Counted from the first letter of the stretch, positions 7,482 through 16,169 are shown. The stretch is DNA of 64,000 nt from SKNW01 sp050485865 (GCA_050485865.1 JBJHCE010000004.1:1-64000); one strand, 5' to 3'. Translations and numbers: made by a program. Notes: generated by a model from the sequence alone, not told the origin.

Positions 7482-8468
7482 ATGATCCAGCGTGACTCCT
7501 CCGCCCCCCAGTACCCGATGCGCGTGGTCGTGCGGCGCACGGGTCTGAACGCCTCCCTTCTCCGGGCGTGGGAGCGACGGTATGGTGCCGTGGAGCCCGG
7601 GCGATCCGACGGGGGGCAGCGACTCTACTCAGAGGACGACATCCGGAAGCTGACCCTCCTGAGGGAGGCGGTGGATTCCGGGCACAACATCAGCCAGGTC
7701 GCCGAGCTCTCCCTCGAGGGGCTCCGGGAGCTGGTCTGGCGCGAGCAGTCCCGCGTGCTCCCCCAGGGACCCGGATCCCGCGCCCCGGAGGTCCTCGAGC
7801 CGGGGAAGCGTCCGGGGGGGGGCGCCGATCCGGCCGGCTCCCACCGGATGGCTGCCGGGCTCCTGGACCAGGCGCTCGAGGCGGTGCACGGGATGGAGCC
7901 GCGCAAGCTCGAGGCCGTGCTCAACCGCTCGGCCATGGCGCTCGCGCCCGACTCCCTGGTAGACGAGCTCCTCCTTCCTCTCCTGGACCGCATGGGGCTC
8001 CTCTGGCGCGAAGGGGAGGTGGGCCCCGCTTCGGAGCACATGGCCTCCGGGGTGATCCGCCGCTTCCTCGACTGGCTCCTCGAGGCCCTGGCCACGCCCG
8101 AACCCGGGCCCCTCATGGTCGTGGGAACGCCCGCTGGACATCGGCACGAGTTCGGAGCGCTCCTGGCGGCCGTGGTTGCCGCCGGAGAGGGGTGGGATGT
8201 CCTCCCGCTGGGGCCGGACCTCCCTGCCTCGGAGATCGCCGAGGCGGCGCGACGGAAGGGCGCGTCGGCGGTTGCCCTCTCGGCGATCCATCCGGCGGAC
8301 GACCCGAACCTGGCCCACGAAATGCGCGCGCTTCGTCGGGACCTTACGGGAGATGTTCGGGTTCTCGTGGGCGGGGCGGCGGCCCTCTCGAACCGCGACG
8401 TGCTGGAGGAGGCCGGCGTCGAGGTCCTGGGGACCCTGGCGGAACTGCGGGACTCCATCCGCGGCTGA
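7482..8468 (+). CDS. MerR-family B12-dependent photoreceptor/regulator, CarH/LitR-like
   Basis: The protein has 328 residues. The MerR winged helix spans about 12-80 (RTGLNASLLRAWERRYG). A helical B12-cap domain spans about 120-200 and a cobalamin-binding Rossmann domain about 208-325. The cap has W175 and E185-H186 in the W-x9-EH arrangement that contacts the upper face of adenosylcobalamin in CarH. H222 in HEFGALL is the expected lower axial ligand. CarH-type proteins bind DNA as AdoCbl tetramers in the dark and release it in light. No carotenoid genes are nearby; the divergent target is a FAS1 gene. An alternative ATG at 7518 would still keep the DNA-binding domain. Confidence 0.88.
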   Translation: MIQRDSSAPQYPMRVVVRRTGLNASLLRAWERRYGAVEPGRSDGGQRLYSEDDIRKLTLLREAVDSGHNISQVAELSLEGLRELVWREQSRVLPQGPGSRAPEVLEPGKRPGGGADPAGSHRMAAGLLDQALEAVHGMEPRKLEAVLNRSAMALAPDSLVDELLLPLLDRMGLLWREGEVGPASEHMASGVIRRFLDWLLEALATPEPGPLMVVGTPAGHRHEFGALLAAVVAAGEGWDVLPLGPDLPASEIAEAARRKGASAVALSAIHPADDPNLAHEMRALRRDLTGDVRVLVGGAAALSNRDVLEEAGVEVLGTLAELRDSIRG

Positions 8469-8496
8469 ATTCCCGGCGAGGGGGTACACCCCTCCC

Positions 8497-8512
8497 TGTT
8501 CCACGTGGAACA
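8497..8512. other. parS centromere-like site 1
   Basis: TGTTCCACGTGGAACA is a perfect 16-base palindrome and differs from the widely conserved chromosomal parS consensus TGTTTCACGTGAAACA by one symmetric pair. It lies between the CarH-like gene and parA, where ParB would load. Confidence 0.85.
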
Positions 8513-8530
8513 TCCCGGTGCGGGTCGCGA

Positions 8531-8546
8531 CGTTTCACGTGAAACA
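8531..8546. other. parS centromere-like site 2
   Basis: CGTTTCACGTGAAACA matches the chromosomal parS consensus at 15 of 16 positions, the only difference being the first base. It is centred 34 bases from site 1, so the two form a tandem loading platform directly upstream of parA. Confidence 0.9.
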
Positions 8547-8649
8547 CCGCCGCCCGTACCTCCGCCGTTCTCCGCGCAGGCGCCTCCCCCTATATTGTCG
8601 GTCCCCGCCGACGCACCGGCGCATCCATTCCCGGTACACCGACTCCCGA

Positions 8650-9477
8650 GTGGCACGCGTTCTCGCAATCGCAAACCAGAAGGGCGGCGTGGGAAAGACC
8701 ACTACCGCCATCAACCTCGGCGCTTCCCTGGCCATTGCCGAAGAGCGCGTCCTCGTCGTGGACATCGATCCCCAGGGGAACGCGACCTCGGGGCTCGGCG
8801 TCGAAAAGAGCGTGGAGCTCCCTACCGTCTACGACATCCTCGTGGACGGGCGCCCGGTGGAGGACTGCATCCGGAAGGGGGTTCACGTTCCCACCCTGGA
8901 CCTGGTTCCCTCGAACCGCCACCTCGTGGGCGCGGAGATCGAGCTCGTGGACCGCAGCGAAAGGGAGGGCATCCTCCGTGAGGCCCTCGCGCCGATCCGG
9001 GAGCGCTACGACTACGTGCTGGTTGACTGCCCACCGTCGCTGGGCCTCCTCACCCTGAACACCCTGACCGCGGCGGATGCGGTTCTCATCCCCATCCAGT
9101 GCGAGTTCTACGCACTCGAGGGGCTGAGCCAGCTTCTGAGCACGGTGCGCCTCGTCCAGCGCGGGCTGAACCCGGCGCTGGAGATCGAGGGGGTACTTCT
9201 CACCATGTTCGACCGCCGCCTCAACCTCTCCAAGCAGGTCGCCGACGAGGCCCGGGAGTATTTCGGAGCCAAGGTTTTCGAGACCACGATCCCGAGGAAC
9301 GTGCGCCTCGCCGAGGCCCCGTCCTTCGGCCAGCCCATTGCGGCCTACGACGTGCTCTCGCCGGGCGCGCAGGGCTACCTGGCCCTGGCCGCGGAGCTCC
9401 TGGCCCAGCGGCGGGACGGAAGCGCGATTGCCGGCGGCACCCCCGGGCCCCTTCCGGCTGCCGGGAGCCCGGCATGA
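8650..9477 (+). CDS. parA: Chromosome-partitioning ATPase ParA (Soj)
   Basis: At 275 residues this is the ATPase that positions ParB-parS complexes on the nucleoid. The deviant Walker A KGGVGKTTTAINLG, the DIDPQGNATSG motif, Walker B YDYVLVDCPPSLG and the late TMFDRRLNLSKQV are all present. The GTG at 8650 places the start one residue before the first beta strand, as usual for ParA. A TATATT at 8591-8596 may be the -10 of its promoter. The gene overlaps parB by ATGA. Confidence 0.96.
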   Translation: MARVLAIANQKGGVGKTTTAINLGASLAIAEERVLVVDIDPQGNATSGLGVEKSVELPTVYDILVDGRPVEDCIRKGVHVPTLDLVPSNRHLVGAEIELVDRSEREGILREALAPIRERYDYVLVDCPPSLGLLTLNTLTAADAVLIPIQCEFYALEGLSQLLSTVRLVQRGLNPALEIEGVLLTMFDRRLNLSKQVADEAREYFGAKVFETTIPRNVRLAEAPSFGQPIAAYDVLSPGAQGYLALAAELLAQRRDGSAIAGGTPGPLPAAGSPA

Positions 9478-10397
9478 GCGCCCCGGGAGGGGGTCGCAGG
9501 CTGGGGAAGGGGCTCGGCGCCCTCCTCGGCGACGCCTACCTGAAGGACGAGGTGGGTGGTCCGGAGCGGATCCGCAGGATCCCGGTGGCACAGATTCTCC
9601 CGAATCCCTTCCAGCCACGCCGGGAGTTCGTCGAGGAGGAGCTCGCCGAACTCAGGGAATCCATACGGGTGAATGGTCTCCTCCAGCCCCCCATGGTGCG
9701 CCCCGCCCCGGGCTCCGCCGGACCGCCCCGATACGAGCTCGTGGCGGGGGAGCGTCGATTCCGCTGCGTTCGTGACCTGGGATGGAGCGACCTTCCCGTG
9801 GTCGTGCGGGAAGTGGACGACCGGACGCTCCTCGTGCTGGCGCTCGTGGAGAACATCCAGCGGGAGGCCCTTGGGGTCCTCGAGGAGGCCGAGGGATACC
9901 GGGTCCTCTCGGAGGAGTTCGGACTGACCCAGGAGGCCATTGCCGAGTCCGTGGGGAAGAGCCGCCCGAGCGTGGCCAACGCCCTCAGGCTCCTCCGCCT
10001 TCCGGTCTCGATCCGCCGGCACCTGGAGACCGGTGCACTCTCCATGGGGCACGCTCGCGCCCTCCTGGGAGTGAGCGACCCGGCACGACAGGTGGAGCTG
10101 GCCCGCCGCGCCGTGGAGGAGGGCTGGTCCGTGCGCGAGGTGGAGGAGCGGAGCCGGGGGGCGGCCCCGCATTCGGGAGAGGGGAGCAGGAGGGAAAGGG
10201 CGGCAACGCCTTCCGGGGCGGACCCGGTGGTCCGTGCCCTCTCCGAAGAACTCAGGCGGGCGCTCGGGGGGCGGGCCGAGCTCCGGGTCGAGGGGAAGGG
10301 AAAGGGGCGGATCGTCATCCCCTTCGCCTCGGACGAGGACTTCGAGCGACTCTTCCACCTCCTGACCGGGGTGGAGGTCGGCGAGGTCGCGGGGTGA
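9474..10397 (+). CDS. parB: Chromosome-partitioning CTPase ParB (Spo0J)
   Basis: The protein has 307 residues. The N-terminus RRLGKGLGALLGD is the ParA-stimulating peptide. The CTP-binding domain contains NPFQPRREF and GERRFR; LVENIQREAL and the helix-turn-helix TQEAIAESVGKSRPSVAN follow for parS recognition. A charged linker and a C-terminal dimerisation domain (about 255-307) complete it. The two parS sites upstream of parA are its expected targets. Translation is coupled to parA by ATGA. Confidence 0.96.
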   Translation: MSAPGGGRRLGKGLGALLGDAYLKDEVGGPERIRRIPVAQILPNPFQPRREFVEEELAELRESIRVNGLLQPPMVRPAPGSAGPPRYELVAGERRFRCVRDLGWSDLPVVVREVDDRTLLVLALVENIQREALGVLEEAEGYRVLSEEFGLTQEAIAESVGKSRPSVANALRLLRLPVSIRRHLETGALSMGHARALLGVSDPARQVELARRAVEEGWSVREVEERSRGAAPHSGEGSRRERAATPSGADPVVRALSEELRRALGGRAELRVEGKGKGRIVIPFASDEDFERLFHLLTGVEVGEVAG

Positions 10398-10416
10398 CCT
10401 CGTTGTCGGCTCCCGC

Positions 10417-11259
10417 ATGACGCCCGAGGGGCCGGGGTCCCACGACCCGGATCCGGACGGGGAGGCTCCCAGGCTCGCGCTTCGCTTTCGTCCGGGCGGA
10501 AGCCGCTCCGAGTACGTCCGCCAGTGGGAGGGGCCGGAGCTCAGGAGGCTCCTCGGGTTCTTCCTCCTTTCCGGGGCGCTCGTCGTTCTCCTCCTCGGGA
10601 GCTGGTGGTTCCTGGCCGCCCGTGCACACGAATCGTCCCGGCTCCGGGCCACCGTTGCGGCCCTCGAGGAGGAGCGCGAGCGGGTGACCGAACTGGCCCG
10701 GGCCCTCGAGGAGGTGGAGGAGGCGTACTCGAGGCTCGTCCAGCTGTTCGCCCCCGGACAGACCCGGGCCGAGGGGCTATGGCTTCCACCGGCCGGGGCA
10801 CCTCTCCCGGTGGCCACGGAAGGTCGCCCTCCCCCGGGTGACGATCCCGACGCCTGGGCCGACGGCCCACCCCCCTCCACCTGGCCCCTCACCGAGCGGG
10901 GATTCCTGACCCAGCCCCTCCTGGCTCCGGGTCCCGACGGCGAGGCACCCGGCCATCCCGGGATCGACCTGGCCGTGCCCTCCGGGAGCTACTTCCGGTC
11001 GGTCGGCCCGGGCCGGGTCGTGGATCGCGGAGAGGACCCCACCTACGGGCTCTTCATCGTGGTCGAGCACCCCGGAGGGTTTCGGAGCCTCTACGCCCAT
11101 GCCTCCGTCGTGGTGGCGGAGGTGGGGCGGGTGGTCCACGATGGCGAGGTACTGGGGCTTACCGGGTCTTCGGGGCGCTCCACCGCACCCCACCTGCACC
11201 TGGAGATCACCCGGAACGGGAGCTGGCTCGATCCCCTGGCCCTCCTGAACCGCCCATGA
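10417..11259 (+). CDS. Membrane-anchored M23 (LytM-like) peptidase
   Basis: The protein has 280 residues. A cytoplasmic N-terminus of about 45 residues is followed by a transmembrane helix (LLGFFLLSGALVVLLLG), a coiled coil (about 75-108) and a periplasmic LytM domain. The domain keeps the zinc and catalytic residues: HPGIDLAVPSG (HxxxD) and HLHLEI (HxH), with YAHAS between. With both zinc motifs intact it should be an active peptidoglycan endopeptidase; family members can also act as activators of other amidases. It starts 17 bases after parB and is probably co-transcribed. Confidence 0.87.
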   Translation: MTPEGPGSHDPDPDGEAPRLALRFRPGGSRSEYVRQWEGPELRRLLGFFLLSGALVVLLLGSWWFLAARAHESSRLRATVAALEEERERVTELARALEEVEEAYSRLVQLFAPGQTRAEGLWLPPAGAPLPVATEGRPPPGDDPDAWADGPPPSTWPLTERGFLTQPLLAPGPDGEAPGHPGIDLAVPSGSYFRSVGPGRVVDRGEDPTYGLFIVVEHPGGFRSLYAHASVVVAEVGRVVHDGEVLGLTGSSGRSTAPHLHLEITRNGSWLDPLALLNRP

Positions 11260-11281
11260 AGGTTCACACGGTCCACGGACC

Positions 11282-11368
11282 TTGTCCACAGCGGTGGAAA
11301 ATCCGGTAACGATATGTCGCTCTGGTTGATAGCGGCATGTTCCCGGGTTCCTCCACAGCCTTTCCACA
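11282..11368. other. Cluster of DnaA-box-like 9-mers; candidate part of the replication origin
   Basis: In this short gap three 9-mers differ by one base from the DnaA consensus TTWTNCACA: TTGTCCACA (11282-11290), TTTTCCACC on the minus strand (11301-11293) and CTTTCCACA (11360-11368). The first two form an inverted pair. The bases between, roughly 11297-11335, are unusually AT-rich for this genome. Location next to parAB fits an origin, but dnaA itself is not in the window and three imperfect boxes are fewer than usual. Confidence 0.35.
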
Positions 11369-11389
11369 CCGAGTGCAACGGAACGCAGC

Positions 11390-12145
11390 ATGACCGAAGC
11401 CGAATTCGTGTTCGACTATCTTGACGACCTCCTCGGGTCCGACGCCGGCGCCGACTACGACGGCGCGTGGAACGGGCTCCAGGTGGAAGGACCGGGAAGC
11501 ATCGGGAAGGTTGCCGTGGCCGTGGACGCGAGCGAGCGCGTCATCGAACGGGCGGTGGAGCTGGGGGCCGACCTCCTCCTGGTCCACCATGGCCTCTTCT
11601 GGGACCCGGAGCGGAGGATCACCGGGCGTCGGTTCCGGAAACTTGACGCCCTCCTCTCGGCCCGGGTGGCCCTCTACGCCTCCCATCTCCCCCTGGACCG
11701 CCACCCGGAGGTCGGAAACGCCGCGGGTCTCCTTGCCGCCCTCGGCCTCCAGCGCGCAGAGGCCTTCGGGGAATGGAAAGGACTCCACGTGGGCTGGTCG
11801 GCGCGGTGCGGCCTCTCCCGGGAGTCCCTCGGAGACCGGATCGCCGCAGCCGTCTCAGGCCCGGTCCGCGTGATTCCCGGGGGCCCGGAGCGAAGCGAAC
11901 GCATGGCCGTCGTGACCGGGGCCGGTGCGGCCTTCCTCCAGGAGGCGGCCGCCGCGGGGATCGACACCCTCGTTACCGGCGAGGCCCCCCACCACGCCTA
12001 CGGCGACGCCATGGAGCTCGGGGTGAACCTCGTCCTGGCCGGGCACTACAGGACCGAGACCTTCGGAGTCCAGGCCGTGGCCTCACGCCTCGAGGAGCGG
12101 TTCGGAATCGCGTGGACCTTCCTCGACGAGCCCTCGGGGATCTGA
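11390..12145 (+). CDS. Nif3-like dinuclear metal centre protein
   Basis: This 251-residue protein belongs to the Nif3/YbgI (DUF34) family, which forms hexameric rings with a two-metal site. The metal ligands are recognisable: LLVHHGLFW (two His), ASHLPLDRH, and near the C-terminus TGEAPHHAYGDA and AGHYRTETFGV with E. YbgI-type proteins have been linked to nucleotide or folate chemistry, but no firm reaction is known. The gap upstream contains the DnaA-box-like cluster. Confidence 0.9.
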   Translation: MTEAEFVFDYLDDLLGSDAGADYDGAWNGLQVEGPGSIGKVAVAVDASERVIERAVELGADLLLVHHGLFWDPERRITGRRFRKLDALLSARVALYASHLPLDRHPEVGNAAGLLAALGLQRAEAFGEWKGLHVGWSARCGLSRESLGDRIAAAVSGPVRVIPGGPERSERMAVVTGAGAAFLQEAAAAGIDTLVTGEAPHHAYGDAMELGVNLVLAGHYRTETFGVQAVASRLEERFGIAWTFLDEPSGI

Positions 12146-12170
12146 CCCGCACCCCCCCATGGCCCCCTGG

Positions 12171-14465
12171 TCAGAAGATCCCGTCCAGGTAGAAGAGAAG
12201 CCGCCAACCGCTCCGGGGCTCGACGCTCCGGGCGAAATCCGCCCGCAGGAACCCGTCGAGGAGCGAGACCCCGACCCCTGCGCCCCAGGCCCAGGGCGTC
12301 CAGCCTCCTCCCGGGTCCGGCGGGCCGTCATCGTCGCGCGCCGGGATCGCGGGTACCCCGGGATGCCGCTCGAGCCTGAGGGCGTCGGCGAAGAGGACGA
12401 TCCGCCCCGCCGGTGTCCCTCGACCCAGCTCGGCGCGCCCCAGGAGGTAGCTTCCCCCGCCCCACGCTCCCACCTCCGAGGGCCGGTAGCCGGCGGCGCC
12501 CCCGGGGAACCAGGCCCGCTGCAAGGGGAGCTCCCCCAGGTGGCTCCCCGCTCCCCCTTCAATCCCCACCTCCCACCCCGGGAAGAGGGGGGCGACCGCC
12601 CCGACCGTGGCCGACCCCCGGGCGTAGGAGGTTGTCCCGGAGGCACCTTCCACGAGGAAGCGCCCAAAGGCCCGGGCCCGCCGGGCGTCGATCCCGGTCT
12701 GCCAGCGTTGCTCGCCCCGGAGCCCGACCCACTCCCCCTCGGTGGCGGCGAGGACCGGAGGTGTCCCCCGCTCCGAGTCCAGGAGTCGCCGCACATGGAA
12801 GGAGGTCCCGAGCTCGGCCGAACGTTGCGCCTCCGCGAAGGCCTCCATGTGCCCCCGCCAGAGCGCCCCGCTGCGCTCGAGGCGCGCACGGGCGCCGTAG
12901 GCACGGTGGTAGGGCGTGGGCCCCTCGCCGTTCAGGACATTCGCGAGCGATGCCCCGAGTCCCAGGGGGGCATGCCACTCCGACGAGCCCACGAGCCTGT
13001 GCTCGATGGCCACCGCTCCGGCCCTCCCCACCGGTCCCCAGGAGAGGGTGATCCCCCCGGTGGGGACGAGGGCGTGGGTGCCGATCCGCACCTCCCCCCG
13101 GACGGTGCGGCTCCCGGGGAGGAGCACGGAGGCCCCCACCCCGGTGGCGAGCCCCTCGACGCGGTTGGACCGGGTGAGCCCCTCTTCGAGGCCCCACTGG
13201 AAGGTCGGGCGGAGCGCCCCCGGCGAGGGGAGGAGCCGCCCCAGGCGACCCTCGAGCTCCCGGAGCTCACCGGGGCTGAAGGTCACCCGGTCGGGGCGGG
13301 GCGCGGCGCCGATCCGGGGTCCGCCGGCGAGGGTCCCCGCCGGAGGGACGATCCGGACGATGTTCACCGAGTCCCCGGCGGCACGCCGGGCCACCCGCGC
13401 CGTCGTCGCCGTCCACCCGTCCGGCACCAGCTCCGGGTCCAGGTCGTCCGGAAGGGGCTGGTTCACGTCCAGGTCGTCGAGGGTCCACTCGACGCTGAGC
13501 GGGAACCGCGCGAAACGCCCTACCGTTGCCTCGCCCTCGAAGAGGTAGCGCCGGGGGATCCACCACTGGAAGTCGAAGAAGCCGTGGTCCACCGAGACGA
13601 CCCGGATCTCCGCCCGGATCGGGCGGAGGAACCGGGGCACGTCGTCGCTGTCCGGCCCCCCGTCCAGGGAGAGATCGAAGGGCCGGGCCGGCCGATAGAC
13701 CGCCCGCACCAGCGCCCCGCTCTCGAGGTCGAACCAGAGCGACGCGGCGAGGAGGCGGAACTCCGCGCGCCGGGGTTCGACCCGCACCTCGGCAAGGGTC
13801 ACCGTCCGCTCGTCGACGGGGAGGATGATCCGGAGCGTGTCTCCCGAGTGGTACCGGTAGTGGAGCCCTGCCGTGTCGGCGAGTGGGTGGAGCGCCCAGT
13901 TACCCTGCCCGAAGACGAGGCGGTCGCTCCCGGGCTCGAAGCCCAGCGCCCATGGCTCGATGCTCCGGCCGAGCTGCGCCGCGAGCTGCCGGGCCTGCCC
14001 CTCGTGGGTGGCCGACGAAATCCCCGCGATGGGCACGTCCCGGCGCGCCCCCTCCCAGCGGACCCACCGATCCCCCGAGGCACTCCAGCGCACGAAGGCG
14101 GAGCGCTCCTCCTGGAAGAGCCCCCGCTCCCGGCGAAACCCGGTGGCGTCGATGCCGGCGTAGACCCGCTCCCACATGCGTCCATGGAAGCTCTCGAGCC
14201 CCTCGGCCTCGCGCCCCCGCGCCGCCCTGGCCCGTTCCACGAGGGCCCGCACCCCGGCATCTCCGAAGGTGTCGGAGACGACGGGGTGCGCCCCGGCGTC
14301 TCCAGCGGCGGCCTCGCCCCGGGCATCGAGCGCCGGATCGAACGCCGCACCCCCGGTGGGGAGGAGGAGGAGGACGAGGAACAGGACCAGGGCGGAGCCG
14401 ATGGCTGCCGATCCGGGGGCGGCATGGCCACCCTGCGGCCCCCCGTGGAGGCGGACACGAATCAC
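12171..14465 (-). CDS. Large outer-membrane beta-barrel protein of unknown function
   Basis: About 764 residues from a GTG at 14465 (an upstream GTG/ATG up to 14570 is also open). A hydrophobic segment SALVLFLVLLLLPTGGAA looks like a signal peptide. The middle (about 40-400) is a mixed domain rich in Trp/Arg that resembles the periplasmic part of DUF5686-like surface proteins. The last 350 or so residues show alternating hydrophobic strands and end in LFYLDGIF, a terminal-Phe outer-membrane signature. It is convergent with the Nif3-family gene (25-base gap). The function cannot be read from sequence. Confidence 0.75.
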   Translation of the reverse strand: MIRVRLHGGPQGGHAAPGSAAIGSALVLFLVLLLLPTGGAAFDPALDARGEAAAGDAGAHPVVSDTFGDAGVRALVERARAARGREAEGLESFHGRMWERVYAGIDATGFRRERGLFQEERSAFVRWSASGDRWVRWEGARRDVPIAGISSATHEGQARQLAAQLGRSIEPWALGFEPGSDRLVFGQGNWALHPLADTAGLHYRYHSGDTLRIILPVDERTVTLAEVRVEPRRAEFRLLAASLWFDLESGALVRAVYRPARPFDLSLDGGPDSDDVPRFLRPIRAEIRVVSVDHGFFDFQWWIPRRYLFEGEATVGRFARFPLSVEWTLDDLDVNQPLPDDLDPELVPDGWTATTARVARRAAGDSVNIVRIVPPAGTLAGGPRIGAAPRPDRVTFSPGELRELEGRLGRLLPSPGALRPTFQWGLEEGLTRSNRVEGLATGVGASVLLPGSRTVRGEVRIGTHALVPTGGITLSWGPVGRAGAVAIEHRLVGSSEWHAPLGLGASLANVLNGEGPTPYHRAYGARARLERSGALWRGHMEAFAEAQRSAELGTSFHVRRLLDSERGTPPVLAATEGEWVGLRGEQRWQTGIDARRARAFGRFLVEGASGTTSYARGSATVGAVAPLFPGWEVGIEGGAGSHLGELPLQRAWFPGGAAGYRPSEVGAWGGGSYLLGRAELGRGTPAGRIVLFADALRLERHPGVPAIPARDDDGPPDPGGGWTPWAWGAGVGVSLLDGFLRADFARSVEPRSGWRLLFYLDGIF

Positions 14466-14606
14466 GCGGAAGCTCCGGCAAGAGGATCTGTGAGGTGCTG
14501 CGGGGCTGGACCCGGGCAGGCTCCCGCCCCCGCACGCCCTACGGCGCACCCCGGGGGAAGGTGTCAGCACCGGCCGCCGAAACTTATACTACCGGACCGC
14601 TCGTTT

Positions 14607-14634
14607 CACCGAGGTTCATTCCACCGAGGTTCAT
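14607..14634 (+). repeat. Direct repeat CACCGAGGTTCAT (two copies, 15-base period)
   Basis: The 13-mer occurs at 14607-14619 and 14622-14634, just downstream of a TATACT hexamer at 14585-14590 that could be a -10 box, and ends 7 bases before the ATG of the zinc-ribbon gene. The two copies lie in the predicted leader and could bind a regulator or set ribosome access. There is no other clear Shine-Dalgarno sequence for that gene. Confidence 0.6.
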
Positions 14635-14641
14635 CCGCATC

Positions 14642-15427
14642 ATGCACTGCACCCAGTGCGGCGCCGAAGGGTCCGGCCGGTTCTGCGGCCCCTGTGGCGC
14701 CTCCCTCGTCGAACTCCCGTGCCAGGCCTGCGACGCGGTGCTCCCTCCCGGGACCCGCTTCTGCACCGAGTGCGGCACGCCCCTCCGGAGCCGGGAGGGA
14801 GCCATTTCCGGCGCGCCTGCCGGTGCCGGCTTCTCTGCATCCCCCTCCCTCCTTCCCTGGACGGTGTCGGGGGTGCTCCTCGTCCTCCTCCTCGTGGTCG
14901 GCGGGGTTTCGATCCTTTCTCCCGGGGATGCCACGGGGGGGGCTCCTCCCGGGGCCCCTGCCGGTGCCCTCGGGCCCGCCCCCAACGTGGACCTGGCATC
15001 CATGACGCCCGGGGAGGCGGCGCGCCGCCTGTTCAACCGTGTCGCAGGGGCCCTCGAGCGCCAGGACTCGGCGGAGGTGGCGGACTTCCTTCCCATGGCC
15101 ATCGACGCCCACGAGATCGCCCGTCCCCTCGACGACCTCCAGCTCTTCCGGCTGTCCTTCCTCTACCGGGTGGCGGTGGATCCGGAGGCGGCACTGGCGG
15201 TGGCGACGGAAGGTCTCGAACGCTCGCCGGACCACGTGCTTCTCCTCTCGGCCGCCGCCGAGGCGTACCGGGCGCTGGGTGACGAAGACGCCGCCCGGGC
15301 CCACTACGCGCGCCTTCTCGAGGTCTGGGAGGCGGAGACGGCCCGGGAGGACGAGACGTACGATGGGTTCGACCTTCTCCTCCCCGTGCTGCGGGAAGAT
15401 GCGGAGCGCTACCTTGCCCGACCGTGA
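14642..15427 (+). CDS. Zinc-ribbon, single-pass membrane protein with a TPR-like tail
   Basis: The protein has 261 residues. Two zinc ribbons with CxxC pairs (CTQCG...CGPCG and CQAC...CTECG) occupy residues 2-45, then come a transmembrane helix (TVSGVLLVLLLVVGGVSIL, about 78-97) and a helical region (about 125-255) with alanine-rich pairs typical of tetratricopeptide repeats. The topology suggests a cytoplasmic zinc ribbon and an extracytoplasmic TPR domain. No function is evident. It overlaps the LOG-family gene downstream by about 29 bases and is probably co-transcribed with it. Confidence 0.75.
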   Translation: MHCTQCGAEGSGRFCGPCGASLVELPCQACDAVLPPGTRFCTECGTPLRSREGAISGAPAGAGFSASPSLLPWTVSGVLLVLLLVVGGVSILSPGDATGGAPPGAPAGALGPAPNVDLASMTPGEAARRLFNRVAGALERQDSAEVADFLPMAIDAHEIARPLDDLQLFRLSFLYRVAVDPEAALAVATEGLERSPDHVLLLSAAAEAYRALGDEDAARAHYARLLEVWEAETAREDETYDGFDLLLPVLREDAERYLARP

Positions 15428-16169
15428 CCCGACTCGGCGTCCCTTCGGGCGCCCGGGCCCCCAGGGGGAAACGGAAGACGAGCGCTTCCTGAGGGGGGCG
15501 GAGGTGCCCGACCACCTCCCGAGCCAGGCCATGGGGGGGGACGCATGGCGGGTGTTCCGGATCATGGGGGAGTTCGTGGCGGGGTTCGATACCCTCTCGA
15601 GGGTGGGCCCGGCGGTTTCGATCTTCGGCTCGGCCCGCACCCTCCCCACGGACCCCTGGTACGCGTCGTGCCGCGAGACGGCGCGCCTCCTGGGCGAGGC
15701 GGGCTTCTCCATCATCACCGGTGGGGGCCCCGGGATCATGGAGGCGGCGAACCGGGGGGCCCGGGATGCCGGGGTGCCCTCCATCGGGTGCAACATCGAG
15801 CTCCCCTTCGAGCAGGGGATGAACCCCTTCGTGGACGTGGGGATCGATTTCCGGTACTTCTTCGTCCGGAAGACCATGTTCGTGAAGTACGCCCAGGGCT
15901 TCGTGATCTTCCCGGGCGGTTTCGGGACCATGGACGAGCTCTTCGAGGCGCTGACCCTGATCCAGACCGGGAAGGTCCGGAACTTCCCGGTGGTCCTCGT
16001 GGGCCGGGAGTACTGGGAGGGGCTCCTCGACTGGCTCGGTGCCATGATGCGCGAGGAGGGGAAGATCTCTCCCCACGACCTGGATCTCGTGGCGCTCACC
16101 GACGACCCCGCCGAGGTCGTGCGCTTCGTGCAGGAGCACGCGGGAGGAGCGCCGCCGACGGGGGTCTGA
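15399..16169 (+). CDS. LOG-family (lysine decarboxylase-like) Rossmann protein, TIGR00730 type
   Basis: The protein has 256 residues from the ATG at 15399; a TTG at 15414 is an alternative. It carries the two family motifs GGGPGIMEAANRGA and PGGFGTMDELFEAL, with FGSARTLPTDPWY upstream. LOG proteins hydrolyse nucleoside 5'-monophosphates to free the base, and some are cytokinin-activating phosphoribohydrolases; the lysine decarboxylase name is historical. The long, charged N-terminus (first 45 residues) is the part that overlaps the preceding gene and is not conserved. Confidence 0.87.
   Translation: MRSATLPDRDPTRRPFGRPGPQGETEDERFLRGAEVPDHLPSQAMGGDAWRVFRIMGEFVAGFDTLSRVGPAVSIFGSARTLPTDPWYASCRETARLLGEAGFSIITGGGPGIMEAANRGARDAGVPSIGCNIELPFEQGMNPFVDVGIDFRYFFVRKTMFVKYAQGFVIFPGGFGTMDELFEALTLIQTGKVRNFPVVLVGREYWEGLLDWLGAMMREEGKISPHDLDLVALTDDPAEVVRFVQEHAGGAPPTGV

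Noticed and set aside
12159..15005. 948-codon plus-strand open frame opposite the outer-membrane protein gene
   Set aside because: The translation has no recognisable motif and is antisense to a signal-peptide barrel protein with a terminal-Phe signature.
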